Assembly: GCA_964291545.2 (NCBI GenBank)
Contig: OZ219860.1
Span: 496,001-560,000 of the forward strand
Length of the DNA: 64,000 bases
Reading direction: 5' to 3'
Source: G963667675 sp964291545
GTDB lineage: Bacteria > Chloroflexota > Dehalococcoidia > Lucifugimonadales > UBA3495
Under the pieces are notes generated by a model. The model was not told the DNA's origin, searched no databases, and saw only the letters and a list, made by a program, of their open reading frames with translations. Both the position numbers and the translations under genes were made by a program. This document shows positions 25,447 to 34,174 of the stretch, in pieces (position 1 is the first letter of the stretch; every line of letters begins with the position of its first letter).

Positions 25447-25475
25447 TTGAGCGCCTCTCAACCCAATGCTATAAT
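25447..25475 (+). promoter_or_regulatory. Consensus sigma-70 promoter of rpsF-ssb-rpsR
   Basis: TTGAGC (25447-25452), exactly 17 bases and a perfect TATAAT (25470-25475), starting right after the glyA stop. Transcription should begin near 25482. Confidence 0.75.
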
Positions 25476-25497
25476 CTCATAAGTTTCGAATTTAACA

Positions 25498-26238
25498 GTG
25501 GGGTCGTCTTTGCGCCATTATGAACTCGTAGTAGTCCTCAGTCCGATTCTCAACCAGGACCAGGCTTCAGACGTTTGGGGTAGGATTAAAGACTTTATCA
25601 GCAACCGGAATGGGGACATTACCCACGAGGAAATATGGGGCACCCGCCGGTTGGCTTATCCCATCCGCAAAGGGTCGTACCAGTTCCTGGAAGGCAACTA
25701 CCACCTTACTCGCTTCAGCACTGAGCAGTCGTTCAACAAAGAGCTGAACACCTTCCTTCGACTGGACGAACAAGTCCTCCGCTCCTTGGTAGTCACCACG
25801 TTTGCCCCCGGCGAAGAGCCCAAGCCTCCTCCTCCCAGGGTGCGCCGCCCAGATCCCGCGCTAGCGGGCCAGGCGCCGCCCGCGGAGGGCGCCGAAGCGG
25901 CAGCGCAAGCGCCTTCAGCGGAAACGGGTTCAGCCGTTGCGGTGGCAGAGGCGCCGGCGGCTGAAGCTCCGGAGGAAGCGGCTGATCCAGCCGCAACGGC
26001 AGACGATGCCGAGGCCCCGGCCGCCGAAGAGCCGGAGGAATCCCAGCCCGTAGACTCGACCGAAGAGTCTTCGGAGAGTGAGGCGGTAGCGGACACTCCG
26101 GCGGACGACGCTGAAGCTGAAGCTCCTGCCGTAGACGAGCCAGAGCCGGCAGTTCCCGAAGCAGAGGCCGAGCCTGAACCCGAGGCTGCCGCCGAGGAGT
26201 CATCTGAGGCTGAAGACGCCGGGGACGAAAAGGCCTAG
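25498..26238 (+). CDS. rpsF: 30S ribosomal protein bS6 with a long acidic C-terminal tail
   Basis: Up to 246 residues, against about 100-135 in most bacteria. Residues 5-100 are a complete bS6 domain (RHYELVVVLSP, WGTRRLAYPIRKGSYQF). From about residue 115 the chain is Ala/Glu/Pro-rich and strongly acidic, with no predicted fold. GTG 25498 gives the longest form but lacks an RBS; TTG 25510 would give the common start MRHYEL and has GGGG just upstream. bS6 pairs with bS18 on the platform of the small subunit; rpsR is in the same operon and carries a basic extension. Confidence 0.92.
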   Translation: MGSSLRHYELVVVLSPILNQDQASDVWGRIKDFISNRNGDITHEEIWGTRRLAYPIRKGSYQFLEGNYHLTRFSTEQSFNKELNTFLRLDEQVLRSLVVTTFAPGEEPKPPPPRVRRPDPALAGQAPPAEGAEAAAQAPSAETGSAVAVAEAPAAEAPEEAADPAATADDAEAPAAEEPEESQPVDSTEESSESEAVADTPADDAEAEAPAVDEPEPAVPEAEAEPEPEAAAEESSEAEDAGDEKA

Positions 26239-26249
26239 AGGGAAAGACG

Positions 26250-26666
26250 TTGAACAAGATTATCGTAATAGGCAATCTGGGGCGGGACCCTGAAATGCGT
26301 TATCTCCCGTCCGGCCAAAGCGTCACGTCCTTTTCGGTGGCGTCCAACCGCAGGTACACCACCAGTACAGGTGAACAGCGGGAAGAGACCGAATGGTTCA
26401 ACGTCAGCGCCTGGGGACGCTTGGCCGAAACCTGCAATCAATATTTGACCAAGGGAAGCCAAGTGTACGTGGAAGGCCGCTTGCGCAGCCGGACCTACGA
26501 AGGTCGCGACGGCCAGACTCGCTTCTCAAATGAAATCAATCTAACCGACGTTCGATTCCTGGACCGAGGCCAGGGCAGGGATGGTGATGCAGCGCCTTAT
26601 GGCGATGACTCAGGGTCCGGGGGATTTACGCCGCCTGCCGACGACATAGACGACTTGCCTTTTTAG
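26250..26666 (+). CDS. ssb: Single-stranded DNA-binding protein
   Basis: 138 residues from TTG 26250. The OB fold starts MNKIIVIGNLGRDPEMRY and includes TEWFNVSAWGRLAE and YVEGRLRSRTYE. A short Gly/Asp linker ends in the acidic DDIDDLPF tip that recruits repair and replication proteins. It is located between rpsF and rpsR as in most bacteria. Confidence 0.96.
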   Translation: MNKIIVIGNLGRDPEMRYLPSGQSVTSFSVASNRRYTTSTGEQREETEWFNVSAWGRLAETCNQYLTKGSQVYVEGRLRSRTYEGRDGQTRFSNEINLTDVRFLDRGQGRDGDAAPYGDDSGSGGFTPPADDIDDLPF

Positions 26667-26697
26667 TGAGCAGGGCTTAGCTGGAGGACTACACTAG

Positions 26698-27027
26698 ATG
26701 ACGACCAGACCACCGATGCGAGGAGGGCCGGGCAGAGGCCCGGGCGGCAGGCCCGGAGGGCGAATGGGCGGCAGGCCCCGCGGGCGGTACGCCCCCCGCA
26801 GGCGGGTATGCTCCTTTTGCATAGACCGCATTAAGTACATCGACTACAAGAACGTGGACCAGTTGCGCCGGTTCATTTCGGACCGCGCCAAGATCGAACC
26901 GCGCCGCCGCACCGGCGTCTGCGCCAAGCACCAACGGCCGCTGCGCATCGCCATCCAGCGCGCCCGGCACTTGGCCCTGGTGCCTTTCGTGGCCTTCCAC
27001 CCCGCCGCCGGCGGAGTCCGCAGCTAA
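26698..27027 (+). CDS. rpsR: 30S ribosomal protein bS18 with Gly/Arg-rich N-terminal extension
   Basis: 109 residues. Residues 1-38 are a Gly-Arg-Pro-rich basic extension. The S18 core follows from CSFCIDRIKYIDYKN to the C-terminus; the two Cys in CSFC and the CAKH segment indicate the zinc-type S18. bS18 forms a heterodimer with bS6. The ATG at 26698 has GGAGG about 10 bases upstream. Confidence 0.94.
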   Translation: MTTRPPMRGGPGRGPGGRPGGRMGGRPRGRYAPRRRVCSFCIDRIKYIDYKNVDQLRRFISDRAKIEPRRRTGVCAKHQRPLRIAIQRARHLALVPFVAFHPAAGGVRS

Positions 27028-27144
27028 CGGCCTGAGCGGAAACAACATCGAACTTGCATCGTGGACTCGCATAGTCAAAACGTTCCACCTTTTCTCGAAT
27101 GAATGCCCCGTCAGCTTATGGCGCTACGGTATTAAGGGTTAACG

Positions 27145-28266
27145 ATGCCTTTCCCCAGGTTCTGGGCTACCTCAACCTCTCGCTCAACTCGGGCCGATAG
27201 ACGTCGGTCGGGGACTGGCCGCCAACCTCAGGCGGATTCTCCACAATTAACCCCTGAGGAGGCCCGTCAGCGACGGCATAGACGCTGGGGTTGGGCCCTG
27301 GGCGGCGCGCTGGTGCTAGTCATCGTCGGGGTGCTGGCCGCCGGTTATTACCAGGAGTTCTACAAGCCTCCAAGATTGTGGGCAGGCAGAATAAACGACG
27401 TGGAATTTACCATGGGTGACCTGGTTGAACGTATCCGGGTCGAGCAGGCCATTGCCGGAGAAGTCGACCTGAGCCGGCGTCCATTTGACTACATGCGAAA
27501 CCTAATGCACGCCGAACTGCTCCGCCAAGAAGCTCCTGAATTGGGGATCGAGGTGTCGGACGAGCTAGTCGAACAAGCCATCAGAAGCCGCTTCTATCCT
27601 GAGGTTCCCGCCGGGCAGGCAACTGAGCAGGGACAGTTGGAGCAGGAATATCGAGAGAACCTGCAGGCCTACTTGACGCGCACCGAACTGGCGGAGAATG
27701 ATCTCCGCATCATCGTGGCTGAAGGCCTTCGCCGCTCCCTGCTCAGTATTCATCTAAGTGAAAATATTGAAGACCCCCAGGAACAGGTGGAGGTCGCTTG
27801 GATACGGCTGGACGCTGACTCGCCGGTCGACATTTTCCAGGTCTTTGACCGCTTGCGCGATGAGGAATTCTCGTCAGTCGCCCAGGAGGTGGGCGAACCT
27901 GCGGGCTACGCTGATGCATCGGGCTACGTAGGCTGGCTGCCTCGCCAGGCCTTCCCGGAGATCAGCCGGGAGGTGTACGGAGACCCGGCCATCGGCAGGC
28001 CTCCCTTGGAGCCAGGTGAGATCAGCAGCGCTGTGAGGACATTGGACGACACGTACATTGTCAAGGTACTGGCCGGCCCCGAGGTGCAGCCGCTGTCAGA
28101 CAAAATGCGGGCCAAGGTGATGCGACAGGCCGCCGAAGATTGGCAAGACCAGCGGCTTACCCAGGGCTTCGATCAAGGTTGGGCTAGGATCAGGTTCGCC
28201 TCTAAGTATTACAATTGGGTGTCGGAACAGGTCTTGCTCAGCAAGCCGCGTACGGACCCGGAATAG
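27145..28266 (+). CDS. SurA/PrsA-like membrane-anchored chaperone, possible peptidyl-prolyl isomerase
   Basis: 373 residues. A basic N-terminus (residues 1-50) precedes one membrane helix (about 51-70, GALVLVIVGVLAAGYY), so most of the chain is extracytoplasmic. The SurA_N-like region RINDVEFTMGDLVERIRVEQ, FDYMRNLMHAELLRQEA and ELGIEVSDELVEQAI is clear. A rotamase-like region (VGWLPRQAFPEI, LEPGEISSAVRTLDDTYIVKV) follows. It resembles the Chloroflexota peptidylprolyl isomerases that help exported proteins fold. Catalytic activity is uncertain. It is followed 12 bases later by hom. Confidence 0.8.
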   Translation: MPFPRFWATSTSRSTRADRRRSGTGRQPQADSPQLTPEEARQRRHRRWGWALGGALVLVIVGVLAAGYYQEFYKPPRLWAGRINDVEFTMGDLVERIRVEQAIAGEVDLSRRPFDYMRNLMHAELLRQEAPELGIEVSDELVEQAIRSRFYPEVPAGQATEQGQLEQEYRENLQAYLTRTELAENDLRIIVAEGLRRSLLSIHLSENIEDPQEQVEVAWIRLDADSPVDIFQVFDRLRDEEFSSVAQEVGEPAGYADASGYVGWLPRQAFPEISREVYGDPAIGRPPLEPGEISSAVRTLDDTYIVKVLAGPEVQPLSDKMRAKVMRQAAEDWQDQRLTQGFDQGWARIRFASKYYNWVSEQVLLSKPRTDPE

Positions 28267-28278
28267 AGGTAATCGCTT

Positions 28279-29613
28279 TTGGCCATCCCGTCGGAAATCA
28301 ACGTAGGCCTCTTGGGATTGGGCGTCGTGGGGGGTGGTGTAGCAGCCGGCCTGCAACGACGTGACGCCGTGGCTCGCGCCGTTGGCCATCCCGTGCGGCT
28401 GAAAAGCGCCTTGGTAAGGGACCTTGCCAAACGGAGGGACATCGACCTGGGACCCGCCTCGGTTACCGACGATCCCCAACAGGTTCTCGCAGACCCTGAA
28501 GTCCATGTGGTCGCCGAGGTGATGGGGGGCGTCGAACCAGCCCTCGGGTTCCTCAAACAGGCGCTGTCGTCCGGCAAGCACGTCGTCACGGCCAATAAAG
28601 AGGTCATGGCCAAGCACGGTTCGGAACTTCTGGACTTGGCCCGGCAAAACAGAGTCAACCTGCTCTTCGAGGCCAGCGTTGGCGGCGGTATTCCAATAGT
28701 AGGCTGCTTACTGAATCAACTGGCCGCCAACGACGTTCGGTCTATCCGTAGCATCATCAACGGCACCACCAACTACATCCTCAGCCAAATGGCCAATTAC
28801 GCTACTCCTTTCCCGGACGCCCTCCGACAGGCCCAGCAACTCGGTTATGCCGAGGCCGACCCCACCAACGACGTCGAAGGCTTCGACGCCGCCTACAAGA
28901 TCGGCATCCTTGCGTCCATCGCCTTCCGCCGGCCCGTCAGCCCGGAGGACGTCTATCGGCAGGATATCTCCGGTCTGGAACCCCAGGACTTCCTCTATGC
29001 GGAAGAGCTTGGCTACGCCATAAAACCGCTGGCCATCGCTGCCCTGGAAGACGGCGCGGTCTGCGCCAGGGTCTATCCTGCCTTGGTCCCTTTTGGACAC
29101 ATGCTTGCCAAGGTAGACGGGGCCTATAACGCCGTGGAAGTGGAAGGCAGCCTTTGCGGGAAGGTGCTCCTCCATGGCATGGGCGCGGGCCGAGAACCGA
29201 CCTCCAGTGCGGTAATTGGCAACCTGATTGAGATTGGCAGGAGCATAGTTTCGTCCTGCGGCGTGGGGTCGTTAGACAATCCGATGGCGCCAAGTGCGAG
29301 CCGGTCTCAACGGGGAAATCCGGATGCCCCAGTGCCTGTCAGGCCCATCGACGACCTTGTCTCAAGCTATTACCTGCGCGTCAACGTGGCGGACCAACCC
29401 GGAGTTTTGGCTCACATCGCCCATATCCTGGGCCAGGGACAGATCAGCATAGCCTCGGTCTTGCAAAAGGGCGCCGATCAAGCCGCCCAGACCGCCGAAC
29501 TCGTCATCATTACCCACCCTTCCAAGGAATCCGCTGTCCAAGACGCCCTGTTGAAGATTGCCGACTTGACGGTGGTTAAGAGAGTCAATAACCTGCTGAG
29601 AATCGAGGGTTAG
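28279..29613 (+). CDS. hom: Homoserine dehydrogenase
   Basis: 444 residues from TTG 28279. NAD(P) motif VGLLGLGVVGGGVA, then TANKEVMAKHG, the catalytic-domain segment GTTNYILSQM, DPTNDVEGFDAAYK (conserved substrate-binding Asp/Lys), and a C-terminal ACT regulatory domain from LRVNVADQPGVLAHIA. It reduces aspartate semialdehyde to homoserine. It sits next to thrC, making a threonine unit; the ACT domain suggests threonine feedback control. Confidence 0.96.
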   Translation: MAIPSEINVGLLGLGVVGGGVAAGLQRRDAVARAVGHPVRLKSALVRDLAKRRDIDLGPASVTDDPQQVLADPEVHVVAEVMGGVEPALGFLKQALSSGKHVVTANKEVMAKHGSELLDLARQNRVNLLFEASVGGGIPIVGCLLNQLAANDVRSIRSIINGTTNYILSQMANYATPFPDALRQAQQLGYAEADPTNDVEGFDAAYKIGILASIAFRRPVSPEDVYRQDISGLEPQDFLYAEELGYAIKPLAIAALEDGAVCARVYPALVPFGHMLAKVDGAYNAVEVEGSLCGKVLLHGMGAGREPTSSAVIGNLIEIGRSIVSSCGVGSLDNPMAPSASRSQRGNPDAPVPVRPIDDLVSSYYLRVNVADQPGVLAHIAHILGQGQISIASVLQKGADQAAQTAELVIITHPSKESAVQDALLKIADLTVVKRVNNLLRIEG

Positions 29614-29676
29614 CCCCCTCCCAAACCTTCCGCCATTGGAGTTGGGCGGCAACTGAGATCCGACATACAGAGGACC

Positions 29677-30738
29677 ATGTCAAAGGGAGTCCTACGGACC
29701 TACAAGGAGCTTCTACCGCTGACCGGCGACACCCCCCTCATTACCCTGGGGGAGGGTGATACCCCGCTGGTCAAGTCTAACCAGTTGGGCAATGACCTGG
29801 GATGCGATGAGCTCTATTTCAAGCTAGAAGGATGTAATCCCTCCGGCTCTTTCAAAGACCGCGGCATGGTGTTGGCCATGGCCAAGGCCTTGGAGCAGGG
29901 CAGCAAGGCCGTCATGTGCGCCTCAACCGGCAACACCAGCGCTTCAGCCGCCGCTTACAGCGCATATTGCGGACTGCCTGCCTTTGTGCTCATTCCCAAG
30001 GGAGAGGTGGCCATGGGCAAGCTGGCCCAGGCCATGGCCTACGGCGCTCGTATCGTTATGGTCAACGGCAATTTTGACATCGCCCAAGACCTGGCCCGTG
30101 AATTCACCCGCAGGCACCAGGTCACCTTGGTCAACTCGGTGAATCCTTACCGGGTGGAGGGACAAAAGACAGGCGCTTTTGAACTGGTCGACACTCTGGG
30201 AGACGCACCCGACTATCTTTTCATCCCGGTGGGGAACGGCGGCAACATCACCGCCTATTGGAAAGGTTTCAGGGAGTACCATGACGTCGGCCGCGCGAAC
30301 CAGTTGCCGCGCATGATGGGATTCCAAGCCCAGGGGGCCGCGCCCATAGTTAACGGAGCTCCGGTGGCTAACCCCCAGACCATCGCCTCAGCCATCCGCA
30401 TCGGCAATCCGGCGAGTTGGACTCGTGCGGAGGAAGCCCGGGACACCTCGGGAGGCGTCATCGAGGCCGTTACGGATGATGAGATCTTGGAGGCCTACCG
30501 GATTCTCGCCTCCCAGGAGGGAATATTCTGTGAGCCTGCCTCTGCTGCTTCCGTTGCCGGCCTGACCAAAGCCGTCCGCGGGGGGTTGAATCTGTCCGGT
30601 CAAAGGGTAGTATGTATTCTGACTGGGCACGGCCTGAAGGACCCGGACCTTGCAGTCAGCAGCGTTGGCGGTAAGGCCACCGAAATCGAACCGACCATCG
30701 AGGCTGTCGAGGCGGTGGCCCTGGCTTCCGGCCAATAA
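29677..30738 (+). CDS. thrC: Threonine synthase
   Basis: 353 residues, the short (class II-like) form. The PLP lysine lies in SGSFKDRGM; CASTGNTSASAAAY is the phosphate-binding segment; VGNGGNITAYWKG binds PLP phosphate. It converts O-phosphohomoserine to threonine. It starts 63 bases after hom. The next gene, folE, begins 14 bases after its stop. Confidence 0.96.
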   Translation: MSKGVLRTYKELLPLTGDTPLITLGEGDTPLVKSNQLGNDLGCDELYFKLEGCNPSGSFKDRGMVLAMAKALEQGSKAVMCASTGNTSASAAAYSAYCGLPAFVLIPKGEVAMGKLAQAMAYGARIVMVNGNFDIAQDLAREFTRRHQVTLVNSVNPYRVEGQKTGAFELVDTLGDAPDYLFIPVGNGGNITAYWKGFREYHDVGRANQLPRMMGFQAQGAAPIVNGAPVANPQTIASAIRIGNPASWTRAEEARDTSGGVIEAVTDDEILEAYRILASQEGIFCEPASAASVAGLTKAVRGGLNLSGQRVVCILTGHGLKDPDLAVSSVGGKATEIEPTIEAVEAVALASGQ

Positions 30739-30752
30739 TCGAGGGGTTTGTT

Positions 30753-31310
30753 ATTCAACTAGAACGCATAGAGCACGCGGTTACAGAACTGCTAGGGGCC
30801 ATTGGAGAGGATACATCGCGGGACGGTTTACAGCGGACACCCCAACGGGTGGCTCGCATGTACCAGGACCTCTTTTCTGGAATCGGAATCGACCCCAGCC
30901 AGGCTATCGATACGGTCTTCGAGACCAAGGCTGCTGACCCGGTCGTACTGAGCGACGTTCCGTTCTATTCGGTATGCGAGCACCACCTCCTCCCGTTTTT
31001 CGGCCTTGCACACCTTGCCTATGTCCCTAACGGGAAGATTGCAGGTGTCAGCAAACTTGTCCGTTCCCTGGAAGCGGCTTCCCGCCGGCCCCAGGTGCAA
31101 GAACGGTTAACTGCCCAGGTGGCCGATGCCGTCTACGCTGCCCTGCACCCAGATGGGGTCGCGGTGGAACTGGAGGCAGAGCACCTGTGTATGTCGATGC
31201 GGGGCGTGCAGAAGCCTGGGAGCCGGGTTGTCACCTCCGCTGTTCGAGGCTCCTTTTCCAGGTGGCCATCCGGGAGTGAAGGCGTCCTCGCCCTGTTGAG
31301 AAGGGGGTAG
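30753..31310 (+). CDS. folE: GTP cyclohydrolase I with a probable ATT start codon
   Basis: 185 residues if started at ATT 30753. The homologous N-terminus RIEHAVTELLGAIGEDTSRDGL and TPQRVARMYQDLFSG is encoded upstream of the first canonical start (GTG 30849), so a GTG start would remove the essential first helix. GAGGGG at 30741-30746 lies 6 bases before ATT. No ATG, GTG or TTG is available in frame before that GTG. The zinc site CEHHLLPF, GVSKLVR and the HLCMSMRGV Cys/His are intact. The enzyme makes dihydroneopterin triphosphate for folate or pterin synthesis. Confidence 0.9.
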   Translation: MQLERIEHAVTELLGAIGEDTSRDGLQRTPQRVARMYQDLFSGIGIDPSQAIDTVFETKAADPVVLSDVPFYSVCEHHLLPFFGLAHLAYVPNGKIAGVSKLVRSLEAASRRPQVQERLTAQVADAVYAALHPDGVAVELEAEHLCMSMRGVQKPGSRVVTSAVRGSFSRWPSGSEGVLALLRRG

Positions 31311-31313
31311 GGG

Positions 31314-32291
31314 TTGAGGGTTAACCCGCTCAACTCGTTTCAGGAAATCCAGCCGGAATGGGAACTTCTCCTCTCCCGCCTGCCCACAAACAGCATTTTC
31401 CTCACGCCCCAGTGGCAAGAAGTGTGGTGGGAGACCTTTAGCGACGGCGCGAGTATGGCCGGCTTTTACCTTCGCGACGAGACCGGCGTAGCCGCGATAG
31501 CGTCCCTCTCCCGCTCTGGCGACACTTTGTCATTCGTCGGCAGCCAGGACACTTTCGACTACAATGACTTCCTGGTCAGCCCAGGATCCGAGCCCGAGTT
31601 TTTCGATGCCCTATTGCAACGGCTGGAAGACCAAAATTGCAATGTGTTGCAGCTAGCGTCACTGCTGGAAACTTCCCCCACACTGGGCTATCTGCCCGAC
31701 GTCTCCCGGCAACGGGGATACGACGTCCAGGTGGAAATAGAGGACGTTACCTCCGGGATCGAACTCCCGCAGAGCTGGGACCAGTACTTGGCCGCGCTGT
31801 CCAAGAAAGACCGCCACGAGTTGCGGCGCAAGTTCCGTCGCTTGGACTCCTCCCTGGACTGGAGTTGGCAGACTTTCGTCACTCCTGAGGATATTGCCGG
31901 CAATTTCGCCGAATTCATATCCCTCATGCGCCTTAGTAGAGCGGACAAAGACCAATACCTGACGCCCCTGAGGTTGGATTTCTTCCAGCGCATCACCCAA
32001 CGGATGTCCCAATTAGGGGCCGCCAGGCTCTCCTTCCTTGAAGTTGACGGTAAGCAGGTAGCCGCGAATTTGTGCTTTGACTATGAATCCTCTCGGTTGT
32101 TATACAATAGTGGACACAATCCCGAATTCTCCTACTACAGCGTGGGGATTTTGCTGAACGCCCTCTGCCTCAAGCAAGCCATAGAGCAAGGGCTGGGATA
32201 CTTTGACTTCCTAAGGGGCCCGGAACCCTATAAGCTCCGCCTTGGCGGCCAACGCCAAAACCTTTACCAGATGACGGTGAAGCGGACTTGA
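31314..32291 (+). CDS. FemAB/CelD-like GNAT-fold acyltransferase (BioF2-like)
   Basis: 325 residues from TTG 31314. FLTPQWQEVWWETF and YNDFLVSPGSEPEFF at the N-terminus and SKKDRHELRRKFRRLD, YNSGHNPEFSYYSVGILLNALCLKQAIEQG and YFDFLRGPEPYK are typical of the double-GNAT CelD/FemAB-like family that transfers acyl or aminoacyl groups to envelope glycans or lipids. It overlaps the following glycosyltransferase by four bases (TTGA), so the two are coupled. Donor and acceptor are unknown. Confidence 0.82.
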   Translation: MRVNPLNSFQEIQPEWELLLSRLPTNSIFLTPQWQEVWWETFSDGASMAGFYLRDETGVAAIASLSRSGDTLSFVGSQDTFDYNDFLVSPGSEPEFFDALLQRLEDQNCNVLQLASLLETSPTLGYLPDVSRQRGYDVQVEIEDVTSGIELPQSWDQYLAALSKKDRHELRRKFRRLDSSLDWSWQTFVTPEDIAGNFAEFISLMRLSRADKDQYLTPLRLDFFQRITQRMSQLGAARLSFLEVDGKQVAANLCFDYESSRLLYNSGHNPEFSYYSVGILLNALCLKQAIEQGLGYFDFLRGPEPYKLRLGGQRQNLYQMTVKRT

Positions 32292-33496
32292 CCCGTCAGC
32301 CAATCGCATTCATTGCGTACCACGCCTCCCCCCTCGCTGCCCCGGGCCAAGCCAAGGCGGGCGGCATGAACGTCTATGTGCGCGAACTGGCGCAGGCCTT
32401 GGGTGATTCGGGCAGGCGCGTTGACGTCTTTACCCGCAGCCATCCCGGGGCCGAAAGCGCCATAGAGCAGGTTGCGCCGGAGGTTCGCGTCATCCATCTC
32501 CCGGACGGCGGCGCCGACGTTCCTCTGGAGTCACTGCCCAGTCACCTTCCCCGTTTTCAGCAGGCCCTGGAGGACTTCCAGCGCGAGCACCGGATGGATT
32601 ACGGCGTCGTCCATTCCCACTATTGGCTGTCAGGCGTCGCGGGGCAAACGTTTGCCAACCGGCTGGAAATCCCACACATCATCACCTTTCACACCTTGGC
32701 CCACGTCAAGATGCAGTCTCGTGCCGGAGAGACGGAACCTGAAGAACGGCAATTGACGGAACGTTCCCTGATGGCGTCGGCCCAGCGCATCATTGCCTTC
32801 AGCGGTCACGAGCGTGACGCCATGGTCAACCTCTACGGAGCTGACCCGCGGCGCATATTCCTTGCCCCCTGCGGCGTTGACCTGTCCCTGTTCCGCCCGT
32901 TGGACCGAGGTAGTGCCAGGGGCAGGCTTGGCCTCAACGGGGAGAGGGTGTTCCTGTACGTGGGCCGCCTGGAGCCCCTGAAGGGTGCGGAACTCCTGAT
33001 GCGCCTGCCTGCGTATTTGGACACTTGCGAGAAGACTCGTTTTTTGGTGGTTGGGGGCGGCCCCGGCGAGCAGGAGCAGATTGAACGACTGCGCTCCATT
33101 GCCCGGACCCTCAACGTTGACGAAGCCATAGATTTTGTCGGCATGGTCGACCAGGCCGACCTGCCCATGTACTACAACGCCGCCGACGTGTGCGTGGTGC
33201 CTTCCTACTATGAGAGCTTTGGCCTCACCGCTCTGGAATCCATGGCCTGCGGCACCCCTGTAGTAGCCTCCCGGGTTGGCGGCCTGCCCAATGTCGTTCA
33301 ACACGGGCGCACGGGATATCTTCAGTCATGGCGCTGCCCCGAGGCATTCGCCAACTCCCTGGAAATTATTGTCTCCAGCCCCAGCCTGCGGGAGAGCATG
33401 GGCCGGGCGGCCCGGCGCAAGGCCGAGGACATGGGCTGGGGACAGGTCGCTGCTACGATATCCCAGGTATACGACTCCATTGATTCGGGGGGATAG
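32288..33496 (+). CDS. GT4 glycosyltransferase, MshA-like
   Basis: 402 residues from TTG 32288. The N-terminal AGGMNVYVRELAQAL and HSHYWLSG, the middle YGADPRRIFLAPCGVDLSLFRP and FLYVGRLEPLKGAE, and the GT-B nucleotide-sugar motif ESFGLTALESMACGTPVVAS are all present. Wording is close to MshA, which joins GlcNAc to inositol-3-phosphate in mycothiol synthesis, but sucrose-phosphate-synthase-like GT4 enzymes share much of it. The following DUF502 gene starts immediately after the stop. Confidence 0.85.
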   Translation: MTRQPIAFIAYHASPLAAPGQAKAGGMNVYVRELAQALGDSGRRVDVFTRSHPGAESAIEQVAPEVRVIHLPDGGADVPLESLPSHLPRFQQALEDFQREHRMDYGVVHSHYWLSGVAGQTFANRLEIPHIITFHTLAHVKMQSRAGETEPEERQLTERSLMASAQRIIAFSGHERDAMVNLYGADPRRIFLAPCGVDLSLFRPLDRGSARGRLGLNGERVFLYVGRLEPLKGAELLMRLPAYLDTCEKTRFLVVGGGPGEQEQIERLRSIARTLNVDEAIDFVGMVDQADLPMYYNAADVCVVPSYYESFGLTALESMACGTPVVASRVGGLPNVVQHGRTGYLQSWRCPEAFANSLEIIVSSPSLRESMGRAARRKAEDMGWGQVAATISQVYDSIDSGG

Positions 33497-34174
33497 GTGA
33501 AACAGCAAGACCAGCCTCCACGGCGCAGCCGGCTTTTCCCGCTGGGCGCGCTGCTGCTGCACTTCGAGCGCACCCTTGGCGCCGGCATCCTGGTGATGCT
33601 GCCCATCGCCATCACCGCGCTGGTCTTGAAATTCTTCTTCGACCTGCTTGACCCTATCCTGCAGGCCCCCATACACGTGTTCTGGGACCGCGATATTCCC
33701 GGCTTGGGGTTGGTCGCCCTCGCTATCATTATCTATCTGGCAGGGGTCATTGCCGCGTTTGTGCTGGGCCGCAAGGTAATTGACCTGGCCCATCGCGTCA
33801 TGGAAGTCATACCCGTAGTCAAGGGCATATACAGCACCACCAGGGCGGCGGTGGGAATGTTCTCCAACACCGACAACCAACGCTACAGCGGCGTGGTCTT
33901 GATCGACTTTCCCCGCCCGGGGATAAAATCGATCGGGCTTATCACCGCCCGCATGACCGACGTCGAAGGCGCGGAGATGCTGGCAATATACGTCCCAACC
34001 ACCCCGATTCCCTCTTCCGGCTTTCTTGTAATTGCTCCAGTCGCCGAGGTGACCCTTGCCGACATTAGCGTCGATGAAGCGATGCGAATCGTTATCTCGG
34101 GAGGTGTCCTCTCTACTCCTCTACTGACCCGCATGGGAGTAACGGCTCAAGACAACTCCAACTGGAACCAGTGA
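33497..34174 (+). CDS. DUF502 family membrane protein
   Basis: 225 residues from GTG 33497. Two hydrophobic helices (about residues 30-55 and 72-96) flank a short loop. The family signature VIPVVKGIYSTTRAAVGMF and the soluble C-terminal domain FPRPGIKSIGLITA, VYVPTTPIPSSGFL-like segment are present. It is last in the rpsF-to-DUF502 co-directional run; its 3' end overlaps the convergent GNAT gene by 28 bases. Function unknown. Confidence 0.88.
   Translation: MKQQDQPPRRSRLFPLGALLLHFERTLGAGILVMLPIAITALVLKFFFDLLDPILQAPIHVFWDRDIPGLGLVALAIIIYLAGVIAAFVLGRKVIDLAHRVMEVIPVVKGIYSTTRAAVGMFSNTDNQRYSGVVLIDFPRPGIKSIGLITARMTDVEGAEMLAIYVPTTPIPSSGFLVIAPVAEVTLADISVDEAMRIVISGGVLSTPLLTRMGVTAQDNSNWNQ

Noticed and set aside
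24106..25461. Long minus-strand frame of about 450 codons
   Set aside because: Antisense shadow of glyA with no family motifs.
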